This document shows positions 34,353-42,993 of a DNA stretch of 51,472 nt, piece by piece. This DNA is from CALZFJ01 sp964459845 (lineage in GTDB: Bacteria > Bacteroidota > Bacteroidia > Bacteroidales > Muribaculaceae). The stretch's first letter is position 1. Each line of letters begins with the position of its first letter. The notes beneath the pieces are model-generated. The model was not told the origin of the DNA, made no database searches, and saw only the letters and a program-made list of their open reading frames with translations. The position numbers and the translations under genes are program-made. Location: positions 1 through 51,472 of the forward strand of contig CAYWOC010000016.1 of the NCBI GenBank assembly GCA_964459845.1. Direction: 5' to 3'.

Positions 34353-36473
34353 TTATTTCTTGGATTTGAACTTCATTCCAAGGTTCTGCATGATGAAGCT
34401 GAAGATGTCGGTCTGCTCATCGATTACTTTCGATATTGGCTTTCCGCCTCCGTGTCCAGCTTTGCTGTCGATGCGAATCAGCTTCGGGGCATTGCCGGTG
34501 TTGGCTGCTTGCAGAGTGGCGGCATACTTGAAGGAGTGAGCCGGAACCACGCGGTCGTCGTGGTCGCCAGTGGTGATTAGTACAGGAGGATATGGGGTGC
34601 CGTCGTCCTTGATGTTGTGCAGAGGCGAATATTTGTAGAGATATTCAAACATCTCCTTGCTGTCGGCACTTGTGCCATAGTCGCCAGCCCAGTTCCATCC
34701 GATGGTGAACTTGTGGTAGCGTAGCATGTCCATTACGCCAACTTGTGCCACTGCCGCGCCATACAGGTCGGGACGCTGATTGACCACAGCACCAACAAGC
34801 AGTCCGCCGTTGGAGCCGCCGCGGCAAGCCATGCGCTTGGCTGTGGTGTATTTCTCGCGAATGAGATATTCGGCAGCCGAGATGAAGTCGTCGAACACGT
34901 TCTGCTTGTTCATCTTGGTTCCGGCTTGATGCCATTCTTCTCCATATTCAGAGCCGCCGCGCAGGTTTACTACGGCATATATTCCGCCATTTTCGAGGAA
35001 TGGAAGCACCGATGTGGTGAATCCCGGGTTGAGGCTGATGTTGAAGCCTCCGTATCCGTAAATCAGCACCGGGTTCTTTCCGTCGCGCTTGATGCCTTTG
35101 CGGTGTACAAGGAACATACGCACCGGTGTGCCGTCTTTGCTGTTGAATGTCACTTGGTCGGTGGTGTAGGCATCGCAGTCGAAATCCACCTTAGGCTGGT
35201 AGTAGCGTTTCGATTCGCCAGTAGCCATATCATAAGAATAGAGGGTGCCGGGTGTGGTGAACGAGGTGTAGGCGTAGAACACTTCATCGTTGAGCGGTGA
35301 TGTGCTGAACGACACATCACCGAGTCCCGGCAGATTGACTTTGCGTATGAGTTTGCCATTCTTGTCGTAGATGTATGGTTGAGGGCAAGCATCTATCTCA
35401 TAGGTGACGATAAATTTGTCGCCAGCTTGGCGTATGTCGGAAAGCACATATTCCTTTTCTGGAATGATGGTGCAGAAGTTGTCTTTGCAGATGTTGTTCA
35501 CAGGCATGGCCATGATTTTGCCTTTAGGCGCATCCTCGTTGGTCTGCACATAAATGAAATTGTCGTCGCTCGCCACAATGCCACATTCAGCGTCGGGATT
35601 GTCGAGGATAAGCTGATAGGCGGCATCAGATTTTGTCAAGTCTTTTACAAATATCGTGTTGCCGTGACCTTTCGACTCGTAAATGAAAATGAAACGCTCG
35701 TCTTCGCTCACTTCCGCCTGATGGAAAAGCAGCGGATTGTTCTTGTTCTCGAACTCTATGCGGTCGGCAGACTGCGGAGTGCCAATCTTGTGATAGAACA
35801 CTTTGTGGTATTCATTCTTCGACGAGTATTCCGAGCCTTCGGCTGGAGCGTCGTATGCGCTGTAGTAGAAGCCGTCGCCCTGCCAAGCCACACCGGTGAA
35901 CTTAGCCCACATGATGTGGTCGTCGAGCAGCTTGCCCGAGGCGATGTCTCGCACATATATCTCGTTCCAGTCGCTTCCACTGCGGGCTATGACATAGGCG
36001 AAGTATTTGCCGTTTTTAGAGAAACTTATGTTGCTCAGAGCCACAGTGCCGTCGGCAGATAGGGCGTTGGGGTCGAAGAACACATGAGGCTCAGAAGTCA
36101 AAGTCTCCTGCTCGTACATCACGCTTTGGTTTTGCAAGCCGTCGTTCTTGTAGAAATAGTATTTGCCGTTGATTTTTTTCATCGGGGTGACACGCTCATG
36201 CTTGTAAAGCTCGTTGAAGCGTTTTTTCAAAGCTTCACGAAAAGGAATCTGACTGAGATATTTGTGCGTAATCTCATTTTCGGCTTTGACCCATTTTGCA
36301 GTTTCGGCAGAAGTGTCGTTCTCAAGCCATCGGTAGGGGTCGGCTACGCGAGTCCCGAAATACTCGTCGGACACATCCACTTTCTTGGCCTTGGGATAGG
36401 AGATGCGTGCTTGTGCGGCGCTGCCAGCTATTAGCAATCCACTCATTAGCAGTAGTTGTTTGTTGATGTTCAT
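34353..36473 (-). CDS. Prolyl oligopeptidase (S9A family)
   Basis: The 706-residue protein starts with a signal peptide (MNINKQLLLMSGLLIAGSAA), so it is periplasmic or secreted. Residues about 70-420 form the beta-propeller that gates the active site. The alpha/beta hydrolase domain follows with the catalytic triad: Ser554 in GGSNGG, Asp near 640 in GDHDDRVVP, and His674 in GHGGG. It cleaves short peptides after proline. Length agrees with the family. The glutaminyl cyclase gene lies 60 nt upstream on the same strand with no promoter consensus between, so they may share a transcript. Confidence 0.93.
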   Translation of the reverse strand: MNINKQLLLMSGLLIAGSAAQARISYPKAKKVDVSDEYFGTRVADPYRWLENDTSAETAKWVKAENEITHKYLSQIPFREALKKRFNELYKHERVTPMKKINGKYYFYKNDGLQNQSVMYEQETLTSEPHVFFDPNALSADGTVALSNISFSKNGKYFAYVIARSGSDWNEIYVRDIASGKLLDDHIMWAKFTGVAWQGDGFYYSAYDAPAEGSEYSSKNEYHKVFYHKIGTPQSADRIEFENKNNPLLFHQAEVSEDERFIFIYESKGHGNTIFVKDLTKSDAAYQLILDNPDAECGIVASDDNFIYVQTNEDAPKGKIMAMPVNNICKDNFCTIIPEKEYVLSDIRQAGDKFIVTYEIDACPQPYIYDKNGKLIRKVNLPGLGDVSFSTSPLNDEVFYAYTSFTTPGTLYSYDMATGESKRYYQPKVDFDCDAYTTDQVTFNSKDGTPVRMFLVHRKGIKRDGKNPVLIYGYGGFNISLNPGFTTSVLPFLENGGIYAVVNLRGGSEYGEEWHQAGTKMNKQNVFDDFISAAEYLIREKYTTAKRMACRGGSNGGLLVGAVVNQRPDLYGAAVAQVGVMDMLRYHKFTIGWNWAGDYGTSADSKEMFEYLYKYSPLHNIKDDGTPYPPVLITTGDHDDRVVPAHSFKYAATLQAANTGNAPKLIRIDSKAGHGGGKPISKVIDEQTDIFSFIMQNLGMKFKSKK

Positions 36474-36533
36474 TTCTTGTTATGTTTGTTTTGATTTAAA
36501 TTTACTGTTGAGATAGAAATTTGTGTAGATGGC

Positions 36534-37523
36534 TCACTTGTGGTAGATTAGATTAGTGAGCGTCTGTCCCACAGCTTTCAGCGAGGCAGGATCGATGACA
36601 TCGAAAGTGTCGTGCGTGGTGTGCCAACCAGGATAGAAGCCGGTTCCGCTGCCGGCATCGTAATGAATGATGTCGATGCATGGTATTCCGCCACGGTTGA
36701 TAAACACATGGTCGTCGGTGATTCCGCCGCCGTTTTGCTGCGTGAAGAAAGATGCGTAGCCGGCTTGTTGAGCCACGTTCCACACAGTCTCCACAATGCC
36801 GCGGGCATAGGACATGGAGAAATATTCTTTTGCAAAGTTTGCTCCGCTTGCGCCCACCATGTCGAGCAGTATGCCGAAAGCTGGTTGGTAGTTGGGACGA
36901 TGGCGGTGAGCCACCCAGTATTGTGTGCCCAAAGCCCAAGAACCCTCGTCGTCGCCGTCGCTGTTGCCCCAGTCCTCGGCATCCACCAGCAGAATGTCGA
37001 TGCCGATTCCAGGATTGCTGACAGAGCAGAGGCGGGCAATCTCAAGCAGTACACCCACACCGCTTGCTCCGTCGTTGGCTCCCATCACAGGCATTTTGCG
37101 CTTGGCAGGGTCGGGGTCGTTGTCAGCCCAAGGGCGGCAGTCCCAGTGGGCGAGAAGTAGTATGCGGTTCTCGGTGGAGTCGGGATTTATTTCTGCGATA
37201 ATGTTCTTGGCGTTCAAAGTTGTTCCGTCGAAAGCCTTCAGTTTCATGTCTTGCTCTATGACATTCGCTCCAGTAGCTTTCAACTTAGCCACAAGATAGG
37301 AGCCGCATTTGCGGTGAGCCTCAGTGTTTGGCACACGGGGACCGAAGTCGCATTGAGCCTTCACGAATGCGAGCGCGCTGTCTTGATTAAATTCCACCAC
37401 ATTCTGTTGCTCAGTTTCCTCGCTCGATTCGCTTGAGCTGCTTGAATTGCTTTTAGATGCCGAGCATCCCAAAAGTGCGATTATCGGGAAAGCACATGCT
37501 ATGATATGCTTGAAAATCTTCAT
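36534..37523 (-). CDS. M28-family glutaminyl cyclase, lipoprotein
   Basis: The 329-residue protein has a lipobox ending LLGC (Cys20), followed by a Ser/Glu-rich spacer. The M28 fold is shown by the zinc ligands in LLLAHWDCRPWADNDPD, GANDGASGVGVLLEIA, DAEDWG and GGITDDH, and by the late His in HTTHDTFDVID. The close pattern to the periodontal-pathogen type II glutaminyl-peptide cyclotransferases makes that activity likely: it turns N-terminal Gln into pyroglutamate. A plain aminopeptidase is the alternative. It lies upstream of prolyl oligopeptidase on the same strand. Confidence 0.85.
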   Translation of the reverse strand: MKIFKHIIACAFPIIALLGCSASKSNSSSSSESSEETEQQNVVEFNQDSALAFVKAQCDFGPRVPNTEAHRKCGSYLVAKLKATGANVIEQDMKLKAFDGTTLNAKNIIAEINPDSTENRILLLAHWDCRPWADNDPDPAKRKMPVMGANDGASGVGVLLEIARLCSVSNPGIGIDILLVDAEDWGNSDGDDEGSWALGTQYWVAHRHRPNYQPAFGILLDMVGASGANFAKEYFSMSYARGIVETVWNVAQQAGYASFFTQQNGGGITDDHVFINRGGIPCIDIIHYDAGSGTGFYPGWHTTHDTFDVIDPASLKAVGQTLTNLIYHK

Positions 37524-37554
37524 AATGAATAAGTGTTTTAGTCGTTTTACAGCT

Positions 37555-37562
37555 CAAAATTA
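37555..37562 (-). promoter_or_regulatory. -7 promoter element for the glutaminyl cyclase gene
   Basis: The minus strand reads TAATTTTG about 32 nt upstream of the start codon. No clear -33 element is seen. Confidence 0.4.
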
Positions 37563-37638
37563 GTGCTTTTTTCGCTAATCTTCATCATAAAACGAGGCGT
37601 GAGTATCATTTTATGGATTTTTAGGGCAGAGACAGCGG

Positions 37639-37646
37639 TAATTTTG
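37639..37646 (+). promoter_or_regulatory. -7 promoter element for the small protein/capsid-like unit
   Basis: TAATTTTG is an exact TAnnTTTG match 29 nt upstream of the ATG at 37676. The -33 element is weak. The signal is of the host vegetative type. Confidence 0.45.
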
Positions 37647-37675
37647 CAGCGTAACAATCATTAAATCTCAACTGC

Positions 37676-37876
37676 ATGAAGAACGAAACCGACATTTCAC
37701 CCGGAGCGGCAATTGCCGAGAAACTTATAAGCAACAGCAGCGCAGACGACAGCGCGCGCAAGAAGATTCTTGCCGCATACAGGCGCGGACGCATCGACGG
37801 ACGCAACGAGGTGATAGAAGAGCTGCACAACAGGCGCAACGCACCACTGTCGCAGAAGAGGTGGTGGGAGAATTAG
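37676..37876 (+). CDS. Small charged protein of unknown function upstream of capsid-like gene
   Basis: This ORF encodes 66 residues, highly charged and helical in appearance (ARKKILAAYRRGRIDGRNEV, EELHNRRN), ending KRWWEN. It has no signal peptide or membrane segment. Its start is well placed behind a promoter element, and the capsid-like gene follows 136 nt later on the same strand. I recognise no family. It could be a scaffold, cargo or DNA-binding partner of the capsid-like protein (inference). Confidence 0.5.
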   Translation: MKNETDISPGAAIAEKLISNSSADDSARKKILAAYRRGRIDGRNEVIEELHNRRNAPLSQKRWWEN

Positions 37877-38012
37877 CTGAACCTTGTCCCCACCAATATA
37901 TGATATTGTGCAAGCTGGGGTAAACCTGAAATAATGCTATGAAAAACACACATTGAATTGTGCTCGAATCCTAATGACCGATTCGGGTTAAACGTAAAAC
38001 AAAAATCATATT
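37877..38012 (+). other. Structured spacer before the capsid-like gene
   Basis: Nested pairings are possible: CCCCA near 37891 with TGGGG near 37915, enclosing AATAT/ATATT; then GAATC/GATTC near 37967-37985. No promoter consensus is seen. The spacer may act as an RNA processing or translation-control element. Confidence 0.3.
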
Positions 38013-39263
38013 ATGGAAAATCAAACGATTGTAAAAGGAATTGAAGGCGGACAACATGTGGTGAACGGTCCGCTTACCACGGAAAATACGGCGGTGGCAA
38101 GTCCGTCGCTGCTTGTGAATGAAATCGACAAACAGATAGTGAAAATACGCCCTATGGCAACGCCAATCGACCAGCTTTCGCGATGTGCCGGCTCGAAGCG
38201 CGCAGGCAGTATGGTAGTGGACTATTATAATGTGGATACAAAACCGACGAGTGTCACTGTGGAGTCTTGCACGGCCAAGGGCGATGATGTGAAAGCCGTG
38301 GTGAAAACCGACAACGACGACTCGATTGACGTGAGCGACACTCTGCTTGTGGATGGTGTGTATGGCTATGACAGTGAGGGCAATGAGACCGAAGAACTGC
38401 TGGTGCTGTATGCTGTGGCGAAAGATGACAATGGCATAACCGTAATGGCTGCAAATGGCTTGCCGGTGAAGGCAAAAGGGCTGTGCGTGCCGTCGATAAC
38501 CGAAGGCACGAAGATGATACGCATGGGGCGCGCGGCAACTGAGCTTGATGTGCAGACATCGCAATTTGAGGCACTGCCGCAGAAGGCGCAGAATTATTGC
38601 CAGATTTTCAAGATGCAGATAGAGCAAAGCACTCTGCAAAAGATTGCCAACAAGGAAGTCGATTGGACGATGAGCGACCAGGAAGAGGCTGCTATATATG
38701 ATATGCGCCTCGGCATGGAAAAGAACTTCCTGTTCGGAGTGAAGCAAAAGATTTATGACTACCGCAAGAAGGAGACCGTGATGCTCACCGGCGGCATTTG
38801 GCATCAGGCTGGCAAAACATTCGCATATAGCGACGAGACTTTCACGCAAGATACCGTAATCGACATGATGCGTGAGGCGTTCACTGGCAATGCCGGGTCG
38901 AAACGCAAAGTGCTGATAGGCGGATCGGGGTTGATAGGTCGCCTAAATAAGTTGAACTACACCAAGGTGATAAATGCCGGAGAGAGCGTAGCCAAATGGG
39001 GTATCGACTTCTCGGAGATGAGTTCAAAATTCGGTAAGCTATATGTGCTGCTGTCCGAGGTGTTTGATGAGTGTGGCAAGCCCGACAACGGAATAATCAT
39101 CGACCCCGAATATCTGCAAAAGTACAGCCATCTGCCATTCGGCACCGAGGCTCTCAACCTGAAGTCGGCAGGAGTGAGAAATACCGATGCTCTTGTCCTC
39201 ACCGAGGCATCATGCCTTGTGCTGCGCTATCCCAAGGCGCACGTCCGCATCGTGATGGAGTAG
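38013..39263 (+). CDS. Orphan phage major-capsid-like protein (SU10/DUF5309 type)
   Basis: The 416-residue protein has no signal peptide. Its arrangement resembles HK97-fold major capsid proteins of the SU10/DUF5309 group: an N-terminal arm with IRPMATPIDQLSRCAG, a beta-rich insertion (about 70-160), NYCQIFKMQIEQSTLQ (about 195-210), and an acidic helix ending MRLGMEKNFLFGVK, followed by TGGIW and a C-terminal domain with RKVLIGGSGLIGRLNKL. No portal, terminase, protease or tail gene is present nearby. Codon use and GC resemble the host. It is either the last remnant of a phage or a domesticated shell protein. The family assignment is by eye only. Confidence 0.6.
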   Translation: MENQTIVKGIEGGQHVVNGPLTTENTAVASPSLLVNEIDKQIVKIRPMATPIDQLSRCAGSKRAGSMVVDYYNVDTKPTSVTVESCTAKGDDVKAVVKTDNDDSIDVSDTLLVDGVYGYDSEGNETEELLVLYAVAKDDNGITVMAANGLPVKAKGLCVPSITEGTKMIRMGRAATELDVQTSQFEALPQKAQNYCQIFKMQIEQSTLQKIANKEVDWTMSDQEEAAIYDMRLGMEKNFLFGVKQKIYDYRKKETVMLTGGIWHQAGKTFAYSDETFTQDTVIDMMREAFTGNAGSKRKVLIGGSGLIGRLNKLNYTKVINAGESVAKWGIDFSEMSSKFGKLYVLLSEVFDECGKPDNGIIIDPEYLQKYSHLPFGTEALNLKSAGVRNTDALVLTEASCLVLRYPKAHVRIVME

Positions 39264-39289
39264 CATCCCATTGTCGCCCGCAGTGAAAA

Positions 39290-39327
39290 GAATCTGTGTC
39301 GTAATTGAGTTTTTACGGCACAGATTC
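39290..39327 (+). terminator. Hairpin ending the capsid-like transcription unit
   Basis: GAATCTGTGTCGTAA (39290-39304) pairs with TTACGGCACAGATTC (39313-39327), 15 positions with one G-U pair. No T tract follows. On the minus strand it also lies just past the end of the methyltransferase gene. Confidence 0.6.
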
Positions 39328-39373
39328 ACTAATTAAGTATTCTTGCTTTTGATGTTTCTTCGGTCATAGTTAA

Positions 39374-40318
39374 TTAATTCTTGTAAAGTTCGTAATTTTT
39401 TAATGCCGAAATCATCTGCCTTGCAACAGCCTTTATTACTGGAACTGCTACAGAATTTCCAGTTTGATGCTTAATCTTACTATATGGGACAACTATTTTA
39501 AAATCGTCAGGGAAGCCCTGCAACCTTAGCATTTCTCTTTCTGTAGGTCTTCTTTCATCGTTAATAAGGATATAGTTTGCTGATGCACCAGCTCTTAGAC
39601 AAGAAGAATATGGGTGAGGTGTAATACTGCCAGCCATATTTTCGTGAGAAATATAAGGCTTGGGATAGTTGGGGTCTTTAAGTCGCATCAGTCTTGATTC
39701 CCTTATTTTGTCCTTAACAAAGTACTTGCTATCTACATCCTTTTCAAGAATATCTGTCAATGTTTTTCTTTTTGAAGCAGGTATAGGTTCTGGAAAGGAA
39801 AATAATATGTCATCCTTGAAACCGACAATGATTATTCTTTCCCTTTTTTGTGGCACACCATAATCAAGGGCATTTAGGACTTTTGCATAGACATTATAAC
39901 CCAATGCTTCTAAATGTGTCTGGATTACCTTAAATGTCTTGCCTTTGTCGTGGGCAGTGAGATTTCTTACATTTTCCAACATAAAGGCTTTGGGCATTTT
40001 CCCTTTTAATATACGTTCGATTTCAAAAAACAATGTACCACAAGTTTCATTATCAAAGCCCTCTTTCTTGCCAATAATTGAAAATGCTTGGCATGGGAAA
40101 CCTCCCAGTAAGATATCAAAATCGGGTATGTCTGCTGCCTCTATCTTTGTTATGTCGCCAGATGGATGTTCGCCAAAATTAGCCTCATAGGTTTTACAAG
40201 CATCTTCATCAAATTCTGACGAAAACACGCAATGTCCTCCTATGGATTCAAAACCAAGTCTAATGCCACCAATGCCAGCAAACAAATCTATGAATCTAAA
40301 ATTATTCCAATCCATCAT
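39374..40318 (-). CDS. C5 cytosine DNA methyltransferase, complete
   Basis: The 314-residue enzyme transfers a methyl group from SAM to C5 of cytosine. All core motifs are present in order: FIDLFAGIGGIRLGF (I), CVFSSEFDEDA (II), GGFPCQAFS with catalytic Cys76 (IV), MLENVRN (VI, 113-119), QKRERIIIVGF (VIII), a short target-recognition region, and HQTGNSVAVPV (X). The size is like M.HaeIII, so one short recognition site is likely. No restriction gene lies beside it, so it is an orphan here. It is AT-rich compared with neighbours. The second codon is also ATG, so either may be the start. Confidence 0.93.
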   Translation of the reverse strand: MMDWNNFRFIDLFAGIGGIRLGFESIGGHCVFSSEFDEDACKTYEANFGEHPSGDITKIEAADIPDFDILLGGFPCQAFSIIGKKEGFDNETCGTLFFEIERILKGKMPKAFMLENVRNLTAHDKGKTFKVIQTHLEALGYNVYAKVLNALDYGVPQKRERIIIVGFKDDILFSFPEPIPASKRKTLTDILEKDVDSKYFVKDKIRESRLMRLKDPNYPKPYISHENMAGSITPHPYSSCLRAGASANYILINDERRPTEREMLRLQGFPDDFKIVVPYSKIKHQTGNSVAVPVIKAVARQMISALKNYELYKN

Positions 40319-40651
40319 TTTAAAGTTGATATAGAATCTATTTTTACGTTGAATATTTAATTTTCAAAGTTAGGCATTATCTTATAGAAATCAGTAAAAA
40401 TATGGAACTTTAACTATAAAAATTCACCTTTTCCTGTCTGTCTTTTTCTGTCGGGTGTATTGGATCCTATTTCATCTTTTATGGAATCGTGTAGTGTGGT
40501 ATCGGTGGGATTTTGGGGAATTTTGAAGGGAAATGACAATATTTTGGGGTTTTGTTTTTGGGAATGGCGAAATACGCCTATCTTAGAGCAAAATTTCAAA
40601 ATCTGCGCATAAACCACTAAAATTGATATGTTTCCCTCTACTACAAAAATT
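40319..40651. other. Divergent intergenic region between methyltransferase and IPT lipoprotein genes
   Basis: The region is AT-rich, with G-rich runs near 40505-40563. It contains the methyltransferase -7 element at 40365-40372. A 67-codon minus-strand ORF (40414-40617) has no family likeness or start signal and is probably spurious. A weak plus-strand promoter, TTTG near 40557 with TATCTTAG at 40579-40586, could serve the lipoprotein. Confidence 0.4.
40365..40372 (-). promoter_or_regulatory. -7 promoter element for the methyltransferase gene
   Basis: The minus strand reads TAACTTTG, an exact TAnnTTTG match about 47 nt upstream of the start codon. No -33 element is clear. Confidence 0.45.
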
Positions 40652-41746
40652 ATGACCCGAAGACTGCTGACTGCTGTTTTCCCCTTTATGTGGGTTCTTT
40701 ACCTTGCGAACGTGTCGTGTGGCAACAAAGACGGAATAGTCCCCGAAGTGGAAGGGGAGAAAACGGCAACTTATGAGAGCATGGCACCTGCGACAGCCGA
40801 AAGCGGGGAACGGATTGTGATTTCGGGGAAAAATCTAAGGCAGATAGTGGCTGTGGTGTATCCCGGAGAGATGAGAGATGCATCTTTCAGCGTGAGCAGA
40901 GATGGCGCGCGACTTACTACTACTGTGCCAGACGAGACTTTCGGCGGAGCGATAACACTGATTGACGGCTCGGGACGCAAATTAAGCACCGATGAATTTG
41001 TGTATCCAGAAGTGAAGTGTGATGGGGTGGAGCCTGGCAGCGCGAAAATAGGTGCTGAAATCAAGATAAGAGGCTCGCGGCTCGACAAGGTGCGCGAGGT
41101 GCGCTTCTCGGGAGAAAAAACTGTGCAGAAAGGTGGATGGAGATTGAGTGAAGATGCCAGTGAACTGTGCATAGCTGTTCCCGAAGACACTGAAAGCGGG
41201 CAGATAAGGCTTGTGCAGAACACATTTATAACGGTCACCACTGAAGCTATAACGATATTGCCCGCCGACAATCCAACTGATCCCGAAAAACCTGACAAAC
41301 CCGAAGAAAAGCCCGATAAGCCGACAGATAACCCTGATGACAAGCCGGGAGACAACCCCGGTGACAAGCCATCGGGAGAGCCGACGGTATCGACTGTGAC
41401 ATTGTGGGACGGCTCAGTGGCATTTGACGGAGAGTGGGGAAGCCGTGTGGAGGTGGCTGCCGACAAGCTTGCATCGGTGAATGAAGGCACAAAGCTGCGA
41501 TTCACTTATGAGCTTGACGCATCGAGCGCATATTGGCAGCTAAAGCCTATGGATGGCAACTGGAATGCGCTGAGCTACAATTATGTGGCCGATCCGCTGT
41601 GGCAATGCATTTCGCTCGGCAAAGGCTCTACCGAAATGACTGTGCAGCTTACTGCCAGTGATGCGAAAGCTCTTTGGCAGACTGGGCTTGTGGTGTGTGG
41701 CTGCTGGCTGAGATTGAAGAAAGTGACAGCTATAATCCCAAATTAG
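40652..41746 (+). CDS. Lipoprotein with two IPT/TIG-like domains and a glycan-binding-like tail
   Basis: The ATG at 40652 starts a lipoprotein signal with lipobox ANVSC (Cys23); the ATG at 40628 only adds residues before it. The product has 364 residues. Two IPT/TIG-like Ig folds follow (about 40-120 and 120-205; ESGERIVISGKNLRQIVAV, KIGAEIKIRGSRLDKVREVR). A Pro/Asp/Lys repeat linker (about 210-245, units like DKPGDNPG) leads to a beta-sandwich domain (about 250-364; LRFTYEL, YWQLKPMDGNW). This plan resembles accessory surface glycan-binding proteins of polysaccharide loci. No SusC/D partner is next to it. Confidence 0.75.
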   Translation: MTRRLLTAVFPFMWVLYLANVSCGNKDGIVPEVEGEKTATYESMAPATAESGERIVISGKNLRQIVAVVYPGEMRDASFSVSRDGARLTTTVPDETFGGAITLIDGSGRKLSTDEFVYPEVKCDGVEPGSAKIGAEIKIRGSRLDKVREVRFSGEKTVQKGGWRLSEDASELCIAVPEDTESGQIRLVQNTFITVTTEAITILPADNPTDPEKPDKPEEKPDKPTDNPDDKPGDNPGDKPSGEPTVSTVTLWDGSVAFDGEWGSRVEVAADKLASVNEGTKLRFTYELDASSAYWQLKPMDGNWNALSYNYVADPLWQCISLGKGSTEMTVQLTASDAKALWQTGLVVCGCWLRLKKVTAIIPN

Positions 41747-41968
41747 CCCATTCCAATAGAACCTGTTTGCTAAATTAGCCATAAGGATAATTTTATAAAA
41801 AACCTTAAATTAATAGGTAAATCACTGCGATAATTAGTAACTTAGCAAGTTCAAATGAATTGAAATATTAGAAGTAGAGGTTGCTTTTGATGGGGGATGT
41901 TATGCTTACGTCGTGATTAGCAATCATTTAATAACTAAAATTAGACTTTTTGAGTTCAGAAGATATAT

Positions 41969-42949
41969 ATGCAAGTCGATAAACAGAATATCAAGCCATT
42001 CCGTTTCGTTCCATATCTGAAATCGGTGCTTTGGGGCGGAAGCCGCATAGCCGATTACAAGGGCATATCGGTAGATCGAGCCGATATAGGCGAGAGCTGG
42101 GAGCTGTCGGGGGTGTCAGGACACGAGAGTGTGGTGGCAGAAGGAGAAGACAAGGGGCTTAATATAGTACAACTCATATCGAAATATAAGGAAAAGCTCG
42201 TTGGCAAGGCTGTCTATGAGCAGTTTGGCACCACATTTCCGCTGCTTGTGAAGTTTATCGACGCAAAGCGCGACCTGTCGCTGCAAGTACATCCCGATGA
42301 TATGCTTGCCAAGGTGCGCCACAACAGCTTCGGCAAGACCGAGATGTGGTATGTGATAGAGGCTGAGGCTGAAGCAAAGATATATGCCGGAATGAGCCAC
42401 GACATCACGCCCGAGGAGTATGAGCAGGGCGTGACCGACGGCAGCATCCTGAATGCCGTGAGATGCCATGTGTCGCATCCCGGCGACATATTTTTCCTTC
42501 CGGCAGGGCGCATCCATGCCATAGGCGCAGGCAATCTGCTTGCCGAGATTCAGCAGACTTCGGGCATAACTTACCGCATATATGACTATGGCCGTCTTGA
42601 TGCCGACGGAAAACCGCGGGAACTGCACACCGATTTTGCGCGCGATGCTATTGACTTCAATGTGAGCGATTGCTTGTGCAAATGTAGGCACGATGCAGTG
42701 GGAGAGAACAAGCTGGTGAAGTGCAAATACTTCGATGTGAGAGGCGTGAACGTGGTGGGCAAGCATGTGATAGACTTGTCGCACCAAGATTCTTTCGAGA
42801 TAGTGATGTGCCTGAAAGGTGATGTGGAGCTGCTTGATAGCTTTGGCAATGTCACACCGATGCATCAAGGCGAGACTGTGCTTGTGCCGGCTGTGACCGA
42901 CTCCATCTCCTTGACCGGCAATGGGTATTTGCTCACGGCTACGGTGTGA
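41969..42949 (+). CDS. manA: Mannose-6-phosphate isomerase, class I
   Basis: The 326-residue enzyme interconverts mannose 6-phosphate and fructose 6-phosphate. Zinc and active-site motifs are clear: WELSGVSGHESVV, SLQVHPDD (about 108-115), GKTEMWYVI and FFLPAGRIHAIGAGNLLAEI. The C-terminal cupin half is short, as in the Bacteroidales type. It heads a probable operon with the hydrolase (44 nt) and TPR gene (30 nt). No good promoter is seen; only TAACTTAG at 41838-41845 is close. Confidence 0.93.
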   Translation: MQVDKQNIKPFRFVPYLKSVLWGGSRIADYKGISVDRADIGESWELSGVSGHESVVAEGEDKGLNIVQLISKYKEKLVGKAVYEQFGTTFPLLVKFIDAKRDLSLQVHPDDMLAKVRHNSFGKTEMWYVIEAEAEAKIYAGMSHDITPEEYEQGVTDGSILNAVRCHVSHPGDIFFLPAGRIHAIGAGNLLAEIQQTSGITYRIYDYGRLDADGKPRELHTDFARDAIDFNVSDCLCKCRHDAVGENKLVKCKYFDVRGVNVVGKHVIDLSHQDSFEIVMCLKGDVELLDSFGNVTPMHQGETVLVPAVTDSISLTGNGYLLTATV

Positions 42950-42993
42950 AAAAAGACTGAATAACCAAATATTATCAAAAAAACTATAAGACT

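Noticed and set aside
37676..39327. A prophage
   Set aside because: Only a capsid-like gene and a small protein are present; no integrase, terminase, portal, tail, lysis genes or attachment repeats were found nearby.
40414..40617. A 67-codon minus-strand ORF upstream of the methyltransferase
   Set aside because: It has no recognisable features, an odd composition, and overlaps the likely promoter of the plus-strand lipoprotein.
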